Assembly: GCA_020446425.1 (NCBI GenBank)
Contig: JAGRES010000031.1
Location: 102,642-166,641, forward strand
Length of the DNA: 64,000 nucleotides
Source: Sphingobium sp.
GTDB taxonomy: Bacteria; Pseudomonadota; Alphaproteobacteria; Sphingomonadales; Sphingomonadaceae
Reading direction: 5' to 3'
The notes below the pieces were generated by a model, which was not told the DNA's origin, did no database searches, and saw nothing but the letters and a program-made list of their open reading frames with translations. Each line of letters opens with the position of its first letter. The stretch's first letter is position 1. Positions 27,040 to 35,827 of the stretch are shown piece by piece. The translations under genes were made by a program, and so were the position numbers.

Positions 27040-27956
27040 CAGCGGCGTTCCGGCGGTCGCAAATGCAGCCGGGCGATCATGTCCGCGATCAGGCCCAGCG
27101 ACCATATCATGACGCCGCCGAGCATACCGAACACAGCCGTTTCCGACAGGTTATCGAGGAAGATGTCATAGACGCCCTTGCCGAAGCCGATGACGAACAG
27201 AAATAGCCCGATGGGCAGGAACACACGCAGCGGCTGGAAATAAACCGTCAGGCGGCACACCAGCAGCATGAAGCGCAGGAAGTCGCGCGCCTTAATCTTC
27301 GATTGGCCGACGCGCTTGCCGTATGAGATCGGCAGGTAAGACACGTTGAAGCCCGACGCCAGCATGCACAGCGTGATCGTCGTCGTGAACGAAAATGCGT
27401 TGGGCAGCAGGTGCAGGAAGCGCTCAAGATATGGGCGCTGGAACACGCGCAGACCGGAATTGAGGTCGGTGATCTTGTGCTGCGCCAGATAGCTGGCGAG
27501 AGAATTCAGGATGAACTTGGCCGGCTTGCGGATCAGCGGCACACCCTTCATCGCCGCGCCGCGATCGCCCACGACCATTTCATTATAGGCCGCCATCTCG
27601 ATCATTTCAGGCAGAGCTTCGGCCGGATAGGTGCCGTCCGCATCAATAATCGCGACGAGCGGGGCATGTGTAACCGCGATGCCTGCCTTCAGCGCGCGGC
27701 CATAGCCGCCATTATGCGGGAAATCGACGATCTGAACGCCGGTCGTCTTGGCGGCAGCAAGCGTGCCGTCCTTTGATCCGTCGTTCACCACCACGATTTC
27801 ATAGGAGATGCCAGCCTCGCCCAACACCGAACGCACCTTCTCAATTGTCGGTACAATCGCATTCTCTTCGTTATACGCAGGAATGACGACGGAAATCGCC
27901 GGAGAAGAGGTTGTGATATCAGACCCCTGTGCGGTTGCGGGTTCAACCGGTTTCAT
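27039..27956 (-). CDS. GT2-family, DPM1/GtrB-like polyprenyl-phosphate glycosyltransferase
   Basis: 305 residues. The GT-A domain begins at SVVIPAYNEENAIVPTIEKV and has the NDGSKDGTLAAA and AIIDADGTYPAE motifs (DxD). Two C-terminal membrane segments (FLPIGLFLFVIGFGKGVYD and AVFGMLGGVMIWSLGLIADM) follow, the topology of GtrB/ArnC-type enzymes that make polyprenyl-phosphate sugars. GGGGG lies 4 bases before the ATG. Its product could feed the GT39-like enzymes of this window. It heads a coupled operon with the UPF0104 protein, flavoprotein, deacetylase and methyltransferase. Confidence 0.87.
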   Translation of the reverse strand: MKPVEPATAQGSDITTSSPAISVVIPAYNEENAIVPTIEKVRSVLGEAGISYEIVVVNDGSKDGTLAAAKTTGVQIVDFPHNGGYGRALKAGIAVTHAPLVAIIDADGTYPAEALPEMIEMAAYNEMVVGDRGAAMKGVPLIRKPAKFILNSLASYLAQHKITDLNSGLRVFQRPYLERFLHLLPNAFSFTTTITLCMLASGFNVSYLPISYGKRVGQSKIKARDFLRFMLLVCRLTVYFQPLRVFLPIGLFLFVIGFGKGVYDIFLDNLSETAVFGMLGGVMIWSLGLIADMIARLHLRPPERR

Positions 27957-28123
27957 TTTACCCCCTGAAATATTGATGGCATCGGCACTGCGCGTATAAC
28001 ACGCACTTGTTAAGCCGCTATTACCTTGACGGCATATTATTGTGCAATGCCGTTCACCTTATTTGTTGTTAACATTTGCAGTATTTCGTCGAATTCTGCC
28101 AATGGAGCGAGAATTAGGCGGTG

Positions 28124-29002
28124 TCAGATTCCGAAAACCTGTCGATGCCCTTCGCGAAACCGCCACAGGCGTATGCGTACAAGCGTCGCCAGCGCTCTCA
28201 GTCTGGCCGTCATGTCCGGCAGCTCCTTGCTGGTCAGGATGCGCGGGCCATGCGCAAGGATGGACAGAGGCAGCATCCATGTCCGCCCCAGCCAGCGCAA
28301 GCGGCTTCCGCCGTCCTGCCGGAACAGGGCATAGCTTTCCGACGCCATACGCTTCCACTTGCCCTTGAGCTGTGCATAGTCGGCGCGGGCGGGATGGCCA
28401 ACAACGGCTTTTTCCGCATAGCCAATGCGATAGCCCAACGTGCGGGCGCGCAGGCACCATTCCTTGTCTTCTGATACTTCGGTGCGGAACGGACCGATCT
28501 TGTGGAACAGGTCGCGCGGACAAAAGAGATTGGCCGTCACCGTGAAATGCTCGCGCAGCACATAGCCGCGATTGTCGAAGGCGAAGACCGCCTCAAATGC
28601 TTCGGCGCCGCTCATATGCGCAGGGTTATCCACCAGCACTCTCATGCGACCGCCTACGAAATCGGCGCTTTCAAGCGCGGCGACACCATGCTCCAGCCAA
28701 TGCGGCCCCGGTACGCAATCGCAATCGGTGAAGGCCAGGACCGGCGCCCGCGCATGCTCGACACCGCTGTTGCGCGCCATTCCTGCTCCAGCGACCGGCG
28801 CATCAACCACGCGCCCGCGTGCGCCCACAACACGAACGACTTCATCCATCCCGACCGGCGACCTGTTATCGGCGACGATTACCTCGAAACTGTCACGCGG
28901 AAGGGATTGCACCTCCAACGCGGCAAGGCATGCGTCCAGACGTTCGAGGTCGTTATAATGGGGTACGATGACGGAGATGCGCGGCGCAGGATTTTCACTC
29001 AT
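28124..29002 (-). CDS. GT2-family glycosyltransferase
   Basis: 292 residues from the ATG at 29002, which has GGGAG 9 bases upstream; an in-frame GTG at 29023 is less likely. GT-A motifs are ISVIVPHYNDLERLDACL, VIVADNRSP and LAFTDCDCVPG, the last in the DxD position. The C-terminal part is basic and without a clear membrane span. It is separated by 167 bases from the next gene downstream, so it may be its own unit or the head of that operon. Donor and acceptor are unknown. Confidence 0.86.
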   Translation of the reverse strand: MSENPAPRISVIVPHYNDLERLDACLAALEVQSLPRDSFEVIVADNRSPVGMDEVVRVVGARGRVVDAPVAGAGMARNSGVEHARAPVLAFTDCDCVPGPHWLEHGVAALESADFVGGRMRVLVDNPAHMSGAEAFEAVFAFDNRGYVLREHFTVTANLFCPRDLFHKIGPFRTEVSEDKEWCLRARTLGYRIGYAEKAVVGHPARADYAQLKGKWKRMASESYALFRQDGGSRLRWLGRTWMLPLSILAHGPRILTSKELPDMTARLRALATLVRIRLWRFREGHRQVFGI

Positions 29003-29128
29003 GGCTGCACGCTCCCTGTTCACGCCCAGCCTGCATCCTCACCCTTCGCGCCCCTCATATTCTACCTGTGGGTCAATCTTGTGGTTTAGGCGTCCGGCAT
29101 TTGCAAGCCCGTTAAGCCTACAAATGAA

Positions 29129-29155
29129 AAGGGCAGCTACACCGTAGCTGCCCTT
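29129..29155 (-). terminator. Factor-independent terminator of the PEPxxWA-CTERM gene
   Basis: A perfect 12-base-pair stem (arms 29129-29140 and 29144-29155, AAGGGCAGCTAC and its complement) with a 3-base loop. Read on the minus strand the stem ends in CCCTTTTC, giving the short T run expected of an intrinsic terminator. It lies 27 bases after the stop of the PEPxxWA-CTERM gene. Confidence 0.8.
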
Positions 29156-29182
29156 CAAACTGATCCGATCTATTCTGAAATA

Positions 29183-29674
29183 TCAGGCGTAGGAAACATT
29201 CACATTGGCCTTGCGGCGACGCATGAACATGCCAACCGCGCCGAAGCCGAGGATCATGAATGCCCAGGTTGCCGGTTCAGGAACCGTGGCAAGTGTGAAG
29301 GAACCGGTGTAGGTGCCGAAAGCCTGGCTCGCACCGACGACGGAGAGCGTCTGCGGGCCCGATGCAACTGGCAGGTTGATCAGACGGCGCAGCTCATAAA
29401 CACCGCGCGATACGACGTTGAGCGTGATGCCGTTCAGCTTGACCTGAGACATGTTGAAATTGACGTTGGTACCGCCACCGACATCGGTCGATTCCAGCTT
29501 GACGGTCAACTTGCCCGCGAAGGGAGCGTTAAAGACATAAGAGTCGCTGAAGCCCTGAACAGCGCCCGGAGCGCCGCTGAAGGTCTGCACGATGGTAACC
29601 GCGCCTGCGCTGGCAGGAGCAGCCATTACGGCGCCTGCAAATGCGAGACCGGTCAGTTTCGCCTTGATTGTCAT
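29183..29674 (-). CDS. PEPxxWA-CTERM sorting-domain secreted protein
   Basis: 163 residues. A signal peptide (AKLTGLAFAGAVMAAPASAG) is followed by a beta-rich domain of about 100 residues and a C-terminal sorting signal: VPEPATWAFMILGF, a hydrophobic span and a basic RRRK cluster, ending near NVSYA. This is the PEPxxWA-CTERM form found in sphingomonads and recognised by exosortases, which cleave and anchor the protein at the surface, usually alongside EPS production. GAAGGGAA lies 8 bases before the ATG. It is a single gene with its own terminator and a long AT-rich upstream region. Confidence 0.88.
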   Translation of the reverse strand: MTIKAKLTGLAFAGAVMAAPASAGAVTIVQTFSGAPGAVQGFSDSYVFNAPFAGKLTVKLESTDVGGGTNVNFNMSQVKLNGITLNVVSRGVYELRRLINLPVASGPQTLSVVGASQAFGTYTGSFTLATVPEPATWAFMILGFGAVGMFMRRRKANVNVSYA

Positions 29675-29827
29675 AACATATTCCCTTCGGTCAGATCAGT
29701 AATAACTACCCGTCCAGACGTGGTTAACGCCGAACTCGTTCCGAGCTATAGTGGAACAGCTCACCGCATTGCAACATGCATTATTTCTGTAATGAATTTT
29801 GGCTGTGAGGACGAACGTTAACTTATA

Positions 29828-29835
29828 TTAACCAT
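29828..29835 (+). promoter_or_regulatory. TTAACCAT octamer, CtrA half-site-like
   Basis: An exact TTAACCAT lies 154 bases upstream of the PEPxxWA-CTERM start. TTAACCAT-like half-sites and TTAA-N7-TTAA full sites bind CtrA in Caulobacter; here the neighbouring TTAA spacing is N6, so identity as a CtrA site is tentative. Confidence 0.35.
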
Positions 29836-29853
29836 CAATGTTAATACATTGAT
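29834..29853. promoter_or_regulatory. Perfect dyad in the PEPxxWA-CTERM upstream region
   Basis: Arms ATCAATGT (29834-29841) and ACATTGAT (29846-29853) are exact inverted repeats around a TAAT spacer. There is no T run and no adjacent gene end, so an operator for a dimeric regulator is more plausible than a terminator. The regulator is unknown. Confidence 0.4.
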
Positions 29854-30039
29854 AATATAGAATATTAACCTTTATTAACGTAATTGCGCAACCATGGCTG
29901 GTGAAAAAAATGCGATAAGGCGTTGGTAAGGTTGATTAACAGCAGAACCCGCGCTGTTAACCTTTGACCAAAATCGGGCAATTATGTTCCATAATGGGAC
30001 AATTTTTGTATGAGAATTACCTGAGCGCGACCCGTCGAT

Positions 30040-31410
30040 TCACGACGCCATGCGGTCCAGAGCGGATATATCGTAATCTTCCGCTGTCAGCTTGTCCTGC
30101 GCCAGACGCATCCACATATAGACCGGCACGCCTTCTTCACAGAACTGGAATGCGCCTTCGGGATCGTCGGCAATTGGTCTGGTGAGGCCATATTTGTCAC
30201 CGATCATAGAGACAAAGTCAGCCCCCTTGCCTTCGCCTAGGACCATGTCGGACTGATGCGGCAACAGGCGCCCGCTCGAATGCAGTGCGGCGCGGGCAAG
30301 CATACCCAGATTGCTGGCGTGGCCATCCTCATAGGCACGCGCGATATAGTGCAGGCTGCGGGACGACACGCGATGTTCGATCTCGTCGACCGCCTGATGA
30401 ATAGCCTGTGCAGCATCCTGACGCGCCACCGAATTGGCTCCGCGCTCAACGGCGGCAAGGCCGGCATTCTGGCACAATAGGCTGGCAATATAGGGGGAGC
30501 CATAAGCGGCGGCGGCGATCAGCGCCTTGGCCTCCTGCTCAAAAGTCAGCCCGCATGCTTCCTGACCATTGCTGATCAGTTCGTCGATTTCCGTTGAATT
30601 CATGCTGGGCACCTGAAGGCCTAGTATATTGCGTCGGATCGACGGGATATGCTCGATCAGTTCTGTCAAGTTCGCAGCCACACCGGCGATGACAATCTGC
30701 ACGCGCACGGAGCGGTCGGACAGGTTCTTGATCAATTCCGCGATGGCGCGGCGGAACGCCTGCGATTCCGCGCGGTCGAATTCGTCGAGCACGATCAGCA
30801 CGCGGGTACCCGCCAGCTTGGCCAGAATATCGCTGACCATCGTTACCGTCAGTGGCCCATCGGGCAGAAGATCGGCCAGCGACTTGCCTTCCTCGATCTC
30901 AACCGAAGTCGGTTCATAGTCGATATGATAGAGCAGCGGGATATCTTTCAATATCGCGCGGAACATCTCGGTGAATTCGACGCCCTCACCGCAGGAGCCA
31001 TAGCGCACAATATAGCGGGCTTCCCGCGCGAGCTGCGCCAGAATGTGCAGCAGCGACGTCTTGCCGATACCACGGTCGCCATACAGGATGACATGAAGCT
31101 GCTGGTCCTCGATCGAGCGGATCAGGGTCTTGAGCACTTCCATGCGTCCCGCGAACATGCGCGCACTGCGGACGGGCTGAGAGGGGGTAAACGCGCTGCG
31201 CAAACGAAAGCGGGCACGCTCCAGCGCGGAACCGCGGCTGCGATGCAGCTGGTCCGAGGCCGTGCCATGAAAGCGCGGCAGAGTATCGGAACGAGGTTCG
31301 CCGCCACGGGCCGTACTCTTCGGCAGGGCGCGCGGCACTTCAACAAGTTCCTTCATCTGACGCTGGGAGTAGCGTTTTTTTCCAGAGAAAAGCCCTGAAA
31401 ACCACGCCAT
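30040..31410 (-). CDS. AAA+ ATPase of the ORC1/Cdc6- or ExeA-like class
   Basis: 456 residues from the ATG at 31410, which has AAAGGA 8 bases upstream; the open frame continues a few codons to a TTG at 31428. A basic, low-complexity N-terminus of about 80 residues precedes the ATPase domain: Walker A GDRGIGKTS (111-119), Walker B VLIVLDEFD (204-212) and a sensor-like IVIAGVAANL. The C-terminal third is helical. Proteins of this type occur in surface-polysaccharide and secretion loci, where their job is unclear. No partner membrane protein is adjacent. Confidence 0.82.
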   Translation of the reverse strand: MAWFSGLFSGKKRYSQRQMKELVEVPRALPKSTARGGEPRSDTLPRFHGTASDQLHRSRGSALERARFRLRSAFTPSQPVRSARMFAGRMEVLKTLIRSIEDQQLHVILYGDRGIGKTSLLHILAQLAREARYIVRYGSCGEGVEFTEMFRAILKDIPLLYHIDYEPTSVEIEEGKSLADLLPDGPLTVTMVSDILAKLAGTRVLIVLDEFDRAESQAFRRAIAELIKNLSDRSVRVQIVIAGVAANLTELIEHIPSIRRNILGLQVPSMNSTEIDELISNGQEACGLTFEQEAKALIAAAAYGSPYIASLLCQNAGLAAVERGANSVARQDAAQAIHQAVDEIEHRVSSRSLHYIARAYEDGHASNLGMLARAALHSSGRLLPHQSDMVLGEGKGADFVSMIGDKYGLTRPIADDPEGAFQFCEEGVPVYMWMRLAQDKLTAEDYDISALDRMAS

Positions 31411-31520
31411 CTGAAATCCTTTCATCAATCTTGTTTGCAGCGCATCATATCCAATGCGATGACAAGAAGCTATATCATATAGTCCTTAACAAGAGCTGCA
31501 CAGAAATAAGATTATCTCGG

Positions 31521-32609
31521 CTATGGTTTATGTATTGTTGGTGAAATGAATTTTCTTTTCAAGAAGATACCAACCGGCCTTTCATAGCCGTAATGCAAAA
31601 TATAACCTGCCAAAACGCCACCGCCGACAAGAAAAAAATGTCCGGCACCCAGTTCCAGCAACATATCGGGAATGTAAACCGCAATGCGTTGCAATATGCT
31701 GTTGACCGGCGTGTGAATCAGATAAATCGCATAAGATGCCGCGCCCAGACTGACGAACGGGTTGCGTTCGCCGACCAATGGCTCGGCACAAACCAGCCCA
31801 TGGACGACAAGGCCGAACGCCAGCCCACGCACCAATGTCCACACCGTCGCGCGGACGGAAACATAGTCCCAGAAATCGTCCCGACCGAAATCCATTATGT
31901 GCGTGATGGCCAGAACTCCGGCCAGCAACGCGAGGCCGAGCATCAATGGGCCGTAGGACGGCGCGAAATGCCGCCGCGAATGGAAATTCGCGATGGCCAT
32001 CCCGATCATGAAATCCAGCGTGTAGCTCGACAGCGGAAGCGACCATGCGCCTGTGACGGGAACGCCCGCTATGGAAGCGATTATTTGCGCGACACAGGCC
32101 AATCCCCACAGCGCAAACAAGGCGTATCCCCAGCGTGCGGATAGAATAAGCAGAGCGAAAGCCGCATAAAACAGCATCTCGTGCCGCAATGTCCAGACAA
32201 CCTGCGGCAATGGCGGCTCGAGCGAGGGATATGGGAACATCGACATCATCAATGTAGAGAAGGAAGTCGTGTTGCCGATGGTCAAGCGCAGCAGCGCGAC
32301 AGCGGCCACGACCGTCCAGAGTACCGGAAAAAGCCGGAATGTTCTGCTTTTCAGGTAGGAGCCGACGCCGCCCGGGCGGCCGATATCCCCTTGATGGGCG
32401 TGATAGATGATATAGCCGGACAACAGAAAGAAGAAGTCCACCCCATATTCGGTGACATTCAGCCACGGAACGCTGGGGCCGTCATAGAAACGTGCACTGG
32501 TATTGGCATGAAAAACGACAACCGCCAGCGCGGCCAGCCCTCTGCCGATCTCAAGCGACTTGATACGCCGACGAGGCAATAAGCCGTGCTCTGGAGTCAC
32601 TGCATCCAT
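31521..32609 (-). CDS. Acyltransferase 3 family (OafA/ExoZ-like) membrane protein
   Basis: 362 residues with about ten membrane segments. The N-terminal SLEIGRGLAALAVVVFHAN carries the conserved R and H of acyltransferase 3 proteins, and GVDFFFLLSGYIIYHAH follows as the second signature. The family transfers acetyl, succinyl or similar groups to sugars during export. It is the middle of three consecutive minus-strand genes, between the AAA+ ATPase and the small membrane protein. It may acylate the EPS repeat unit; donor and site are unknown. Confidence 0.88.
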   Translation of the reverse strand: MDAVTPEHGLLPRRRIKSLEIGRGLAALAVVVFHANTSARFYDGPSVPWLNVTEYGVDFFFLLSGYIIYHAHQGDIGRPGGVGSYLKSRTFRLFPVLWTVVAAVALLRLTIGNTTSFSTLMMSMFPYPSLEPPLPQVVWTLRHEMLFYAAFALLILSARWGYALFALWGLACVAQIIASIAGVPVTGAWSLPLSSYTLDFMIGMAIANFHSRRHFAPSYGPLMLGLALLAGVLAITHIMDFGRDDFWDYVSVRATVWTLVRGLAFGLVVHGLVCAEPLVGERNPFVSLGAASYAIYLIHTPVNSILQRIAVYIPDMLLELGAGHFFLVGGGVLAGYILHYGYERPVGIFLKRKFISPTIHKP

Positions 32610-32637
32610 TTCCCGGCGATTGGGTTCAGACAGCGCT

Positions 32638-32877
32638 TCAACGAGGCAGCCGAGGTTTCAGCACATAATATACATAGACGCCAACCGCCCCGAGAATAAG
32701 AAATGCTGCCCACCCATGACCTTCATTACCGACATAATTCGCCAGTGCACAGCCGATGGCCGGCGGCAGATAGCTGATCATCCGATCGGGCGGGTTGTCC
32801 ATCGACGAGCGTTGAAGGAACAAAACTATGAGACCGGCGAAGGCAAGAAGGCTCAGCCAATCATATAGAGTCTGCAT
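32638..32877 (-). CDS. Small membrane protein resembling XrtV sorting-system accessory proteins
   Basis: 79 residues with two or three hydrophobic segments: TLYDWLSLLAFAGLIVLFLQ, a central YLPPAIGCALANYVGN and a C-terminal span ending in LKPRLPR. The YLPPAxGCAxANYxGN core and the length match what I recall of the small XrtV sorting-system accessory proteins in sphingomonads; this is recognition from memory, not a search. It sits about 3 kb upstream of a PEPxxWA-CTERM gene, which agrees with that assignment. No exosortase gene is visible in the window. Confidence 0.6.
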   Translation of the reverse strand: MQTLYDWLSLLAFAGLIVLFLQRSSMDNPPDRMISYLPPAIGCALANYVGNEGHGWAAFLILGAVGVYVYYVLKPRLPR

Positions 32878-33026
32878 TTTTGCCCCTTCCAGCTATCGCC
32901 CTCTTCGACTCCGTTGATTATCCCTCAGCGGCGTCGATTCTATTGCGTCCTATCAATCCTTTGCGCATAACGGCAAAGATACAGGATCGCCAAGGCCTCA
33001 ATAGAGGACGAGCCAGGGAAATCAAA

Positions 33027-34352
33027 TTGCCAGCCGCCATTCTTCGCCCGTCGTTCCTCATCAGATGGGTCCGCGCCCATATCCATTCGCTGATTTCACT
33101 GGCGGTCCGCGCGGTCGCCGTCCTGCTCGGCTTTGTCGTGACCTTCCTCATTGGCCATAATTACGGCCCTGAAGCCAACGGTCATTATGCCCTCATCACC
33201 CAGAGCGGCATGCTGCTGTCCGTCATTGCAGTTGGCGGCATCGACATGGCCGTGGTGCGGAAATTATCCGAAGCGGTGGCGAAGAAAATCCCTGTCGAAC
33301 GCGCAACGCTGCTCAAGCTTGTCGCATATTCCCTTGGTTTCGCAGCGCTTTTATCGACCATTCTGGCACTATCCAGCCACTGGGCTTTGCCCGTGCTATT
33401 CAAGGGCGAACCGCCACGTGATGCATTGCTGCTCATAATTCTCATCCTGTTCGCGCGCGCTCTTACGCGGCTGATGAGTTCCATATTACGCTCGCAGAAG
33501 GCCTATACCTGGGGCCAGCTGGTCGAAGCGCTGTTCATCCCGCTAATCGTTGTGGTGGCGATTCTCGTCGCGCCGCACATGACGGTCGACACGATATTGT
33601 GGGTGACCGCTATTGGCGGACTGGCAACCGGCGCGGTCGCGCTAATCAGCAGCCTGCCCTATACGGCAAGCGGCGGCGACACCCTGCATGTGCCAATGGC
33701 CGACGTACTGAAGGTCGCGCTCCCACTATGGGGCGTCGCCATATTCCTCAACATATCGGAATGGTATAGCCTCGCCAGCGCCTCAGCCGTGCTGGGCGTG
33801 CACGAGGCCGGTCTCTACCGCGTCGCCATACAGGTCGCCAGCGCGCTCGGCATCGTCACCATGGGCCTGTTCAGCGTCTATTCGCCGCAAATCAGCGCCG
33901 CCAATGCAGGTAGCAACAAGCGCGAGGTAGCCGCCCTCGCCCGCAGCGCTACCCGGCTTTCGCTGCTGTTCTCGCTTCCTGTCGCATTGGCCATCTTCAT
34001 CTTCGCGCCGGAAATACTGAACGTGATTGGCCCCGAATTCGCCGAAGCAGCGCCGGTGCTACGCATCGTAATCGTAGGTCAGGCGGTGTATACGGCAACA
34101 GGCCCGTCTGGGCTGGTGCTCGCGATGACCGGGCATGAAAAGATCAACTTCTGGCTGACCATGAGCAGCACGGCAGCGTTGCTCGTCTCCGCCCCGCTCG
34201 CGGCCTATTTTGCCGGGCTCGTCGGCATATCCATAGCCGTCGCCGTCGTTACCATCGCCCGCAATCTGGGCAGCTTTTACGCTGTCTGGAAAAAGGAGGG
34301 GATCAATGTGATGACGGGCCACATTCACAAAGCCCCGCTCTCTGCCCCCTGA
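33027..34352 (+). CDS. Oligosaccharide flippase / polysaccharide biosynthesis membrane protein (second Wzx-like)
   Basis: About 441 residues from a TTG at 33027 preceded by AGGGAA with 6-base spacing. The ORF can be extended to an ATG at 32880, but that would leave only two bases to the divergent small gene, so the TTG is preferred. Around twelve helices are present, starting SLISLAVRAVAVLLGFVVTF and followed by GHNYGPEANGHYALITQSG, the loop typical of MOP-family flippases. Two Wzx-like proteins in one region suggest two polymers or a second lipid-linked substrate. Confidence 0.84.
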   Translation: MPAAILRPSFLIRWVRAHIHSLISLAVRAVAVLLGFVVTFLIGHNYGPEANGHYALITQSGMLLSVIAVGGIDMAVVRKLSEAVAKKIPVERATLLKLVAYSLGFAALLSTILALSSHWALPVLFKGEPPRDALLLIILILFARALTRLMSSILRSQKAYTWGQLVEALFIPLIVVVAILVAPHMTVDTILWVTAIGGLATGAVALISSLPYTASGGDTLHVPMADVLKVALPLWGVAIFLNISEWYSLASASAVLGVHEAGLYRVAIQVASALGIVTMGLFSVYSPQISAANAGSNKREVAALARSATRLSLLFSLPVALAIFIFAPEILNVIGPEFAEAAPVLRIVIVGQAVYTATGPSGLVLAMTGHEKINFWLTMSSTAALLVSAPLAAYFAGLVGISIAVAVVTIARNLGSFYAVWKKEGINVMTGHIHKAPLSAP

Positions 34353-34478
34353 TTCCATAGCGCATTAGTTTTCCGGTCAGGTCATGCTAATCTGGATTGT
34401 TCCATAGTGGCATGATTGGTTCAACTATGCGAAAGCCCGCCTATGCCTGTCACCGCGATCCATGTTAAAGCCGTCGGC

Positions 34479-35756
34479 ATGACGAAGAAGATCATATTGC
34501 TGGCCGCGCTGCTCATCACCGCTCCCGCCCTGGCGTCGGTCATTACAATCAGCAATAGCGGTGCCAGCGCGCGTTGCGCCGACAAGGACGGTATCGAAAA
34601 ACGGCTGGCCCGTCGCGTGCTATGCACCGTCGATGAGTACAGGGCTGCGTTCGCCAGCAGCAGCATCGGCATGCTGGTCAAATCCATGACAGGCGGCGCT
34701 TCACATGAAATCATCATTTCCTCCAACGCCGAACTTCAGAAAATATTGGAAAACCCCAAGGACGGCACGGTCATCAAATTGATGGCGGGAACCTATCCGG
34801 AGCTGATTATCGACCGCGTCAGAGTGCCCGGAAAGGTCATAATTGTCTCGGCCAATCCAGCCCAGCCCGCAACTGTGGGCCACATGGTCATTCGCGGCAG
34901 CGCGGGATTCGCGGTGCGTGACATGAACCTTTTCGCTGATCAGGTCGATCAGGTATTCCCCTTTCTGGTCACCAACAGCGAGAATATCGAACTGTCCGGC
35001 CTCACGGTAAAAGGCAAGCGTGCGAGCGGTAAGCCTACACGGGAAGCCGCCGCATTGATGATCCGCAACAGCGGAAATGTGACCGTGACACGCTCCGACT
35101 TCAGCGAGAGCCGCCACGGCCTCTCTTTCCTGAAGGTCACCAACATGACCATCACCCATAATCAGTTTCACGACCTGCAAACCGACGGCGTGCGCGGCGG
35201 CGGCGTCAATACGATCCTGATCGCGAACAATATGTTCACCGATTTCTATCCCGCGCCCAAGGATCACCCGGACGGTATCCAGCTCTGGTCCACGCACCAG
35301 ACCGAACCGGGCCGGAACATCACCATCCGCGACAATCTGGTCATTCGCGGCAAGGGTGGACCGACCCAGGGCATTTTCATCCGCGACACGTTCCGCAAGC
35401 TGCCCTTCGAGAATATCGTCATCACCGGAAACCTCATCATGGGCGCGCGCTTCAACGGCATTGCGATCAACGGCGTTGTCGGCGCGCGTATCGAAGATAA
35501 TGACGTGATCGCCTACCCGGATCAGAAAAGCTGGATCAGGGCGGACGGTGTCACCAATGTCGAAATATCCAATAATCGCTCCACCGCTTATGCTTCACGC
35601 ACGCCAGCGGGGGTAAAATTCAAGGACAACAAGACGCTCAGGCCTGCCAAAAAGGACAGGAAAGAGCGGATTCTGGAGTGGGTCCAACGCAAGGACTCAC
35701 CGCCTCAACCTGAAAATCGGTTGTTTCATCGTATATTGAGCGAAGCAGGCGATTAA
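34479..35756 (+). CDS. Periplasmic right-handed beta-helix protein (lyase/epimerase-like)
   Basis: About 425 residues from the ATG at 34479, where a signal peptide starts (TKKIILLAALLITAPALA). The rest is a parallel beta-helix with repeated N/V/I ladders. It shares blocks with the two secreted RTX proteins at 47637-49730 and 49977-52079: TDGVRGGG (235-242), FTDFYP, DHPDGIQLW (262-270), RDTF with LPFE, and PDQKSWIR. These conserved acidic blocks are the likely active site. By analogy with AlgG it could be a periplasmic C5-epimerase or lyase on uronate polymers, but activity is not shown. An in-frame ATG at 34443 is an alternative start. Confidence 0.75.
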   Translation: MTKKIILLAALLITAPALASVITISNSGASARCADKDGIEKRLARRVLCTVDEYRAAFASSSIGMLVKSMTGGASHEIIISSNAELQKILENPKDGTVIKLMAGTYPELIIDRVRVPGKVIIVSANPAQPATVGHMVIRGSAGFAVRDMNLFADQVDQVFPFLVTNSENIELSGLTVKGKRASGKPTREAAALMIRNSGNVTVTRSDFSESRHGLSFLKVTNMTITHNQFHDLQTDGVRGGGVNTILIANNMFTDFYPAPKDHPDGIQLWSTHQTEPGRNITIRDNLVIRGKGGPTQGIFIRDTFRKLPFENIVITGNLIMGARFNGIAINGVVGARIEDNDVIAYPDQKSWIRADGVTNVEISNNRSTAYASRTPAGVKFKDNKTLRPAKKDRKERILEWVQRKDSPPQPENRLFHRILSEAGD

Positions 35757-35827
35757 ACACGATTCACGAATATTGAAGTTTTTTGTGCAATGGGTCAGGC
35801 GAATTTGTCGCCAATATGGAGCATTTA

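Larger units (their letters stand above)
29675..30039 (-). other. AT-rich regulatory region upstream of the PEPxxWA-CTERM gene
   Basis: 365 bases with no gene. TTAAC occurs on the plus strand at 29724, 29818, 29828, 29865, 29875, 29936 and 29957; two pairs are spaced 10 bases apart, about one helical turn. A 20-base dyad lies in the middle. This looks like a regulator-binding region serving the gene that starts at 29674, since the other neighbour ends at 30040. Confidence 0.5.

Noticed and set aside
29818-29879. TTAAC array as a short CRISPR or iteron origin
   Set aside because: Units are 5 bases, spacing is irregular apart from two 10-base pairs, and there is no replication gene or spacer-like pattern.
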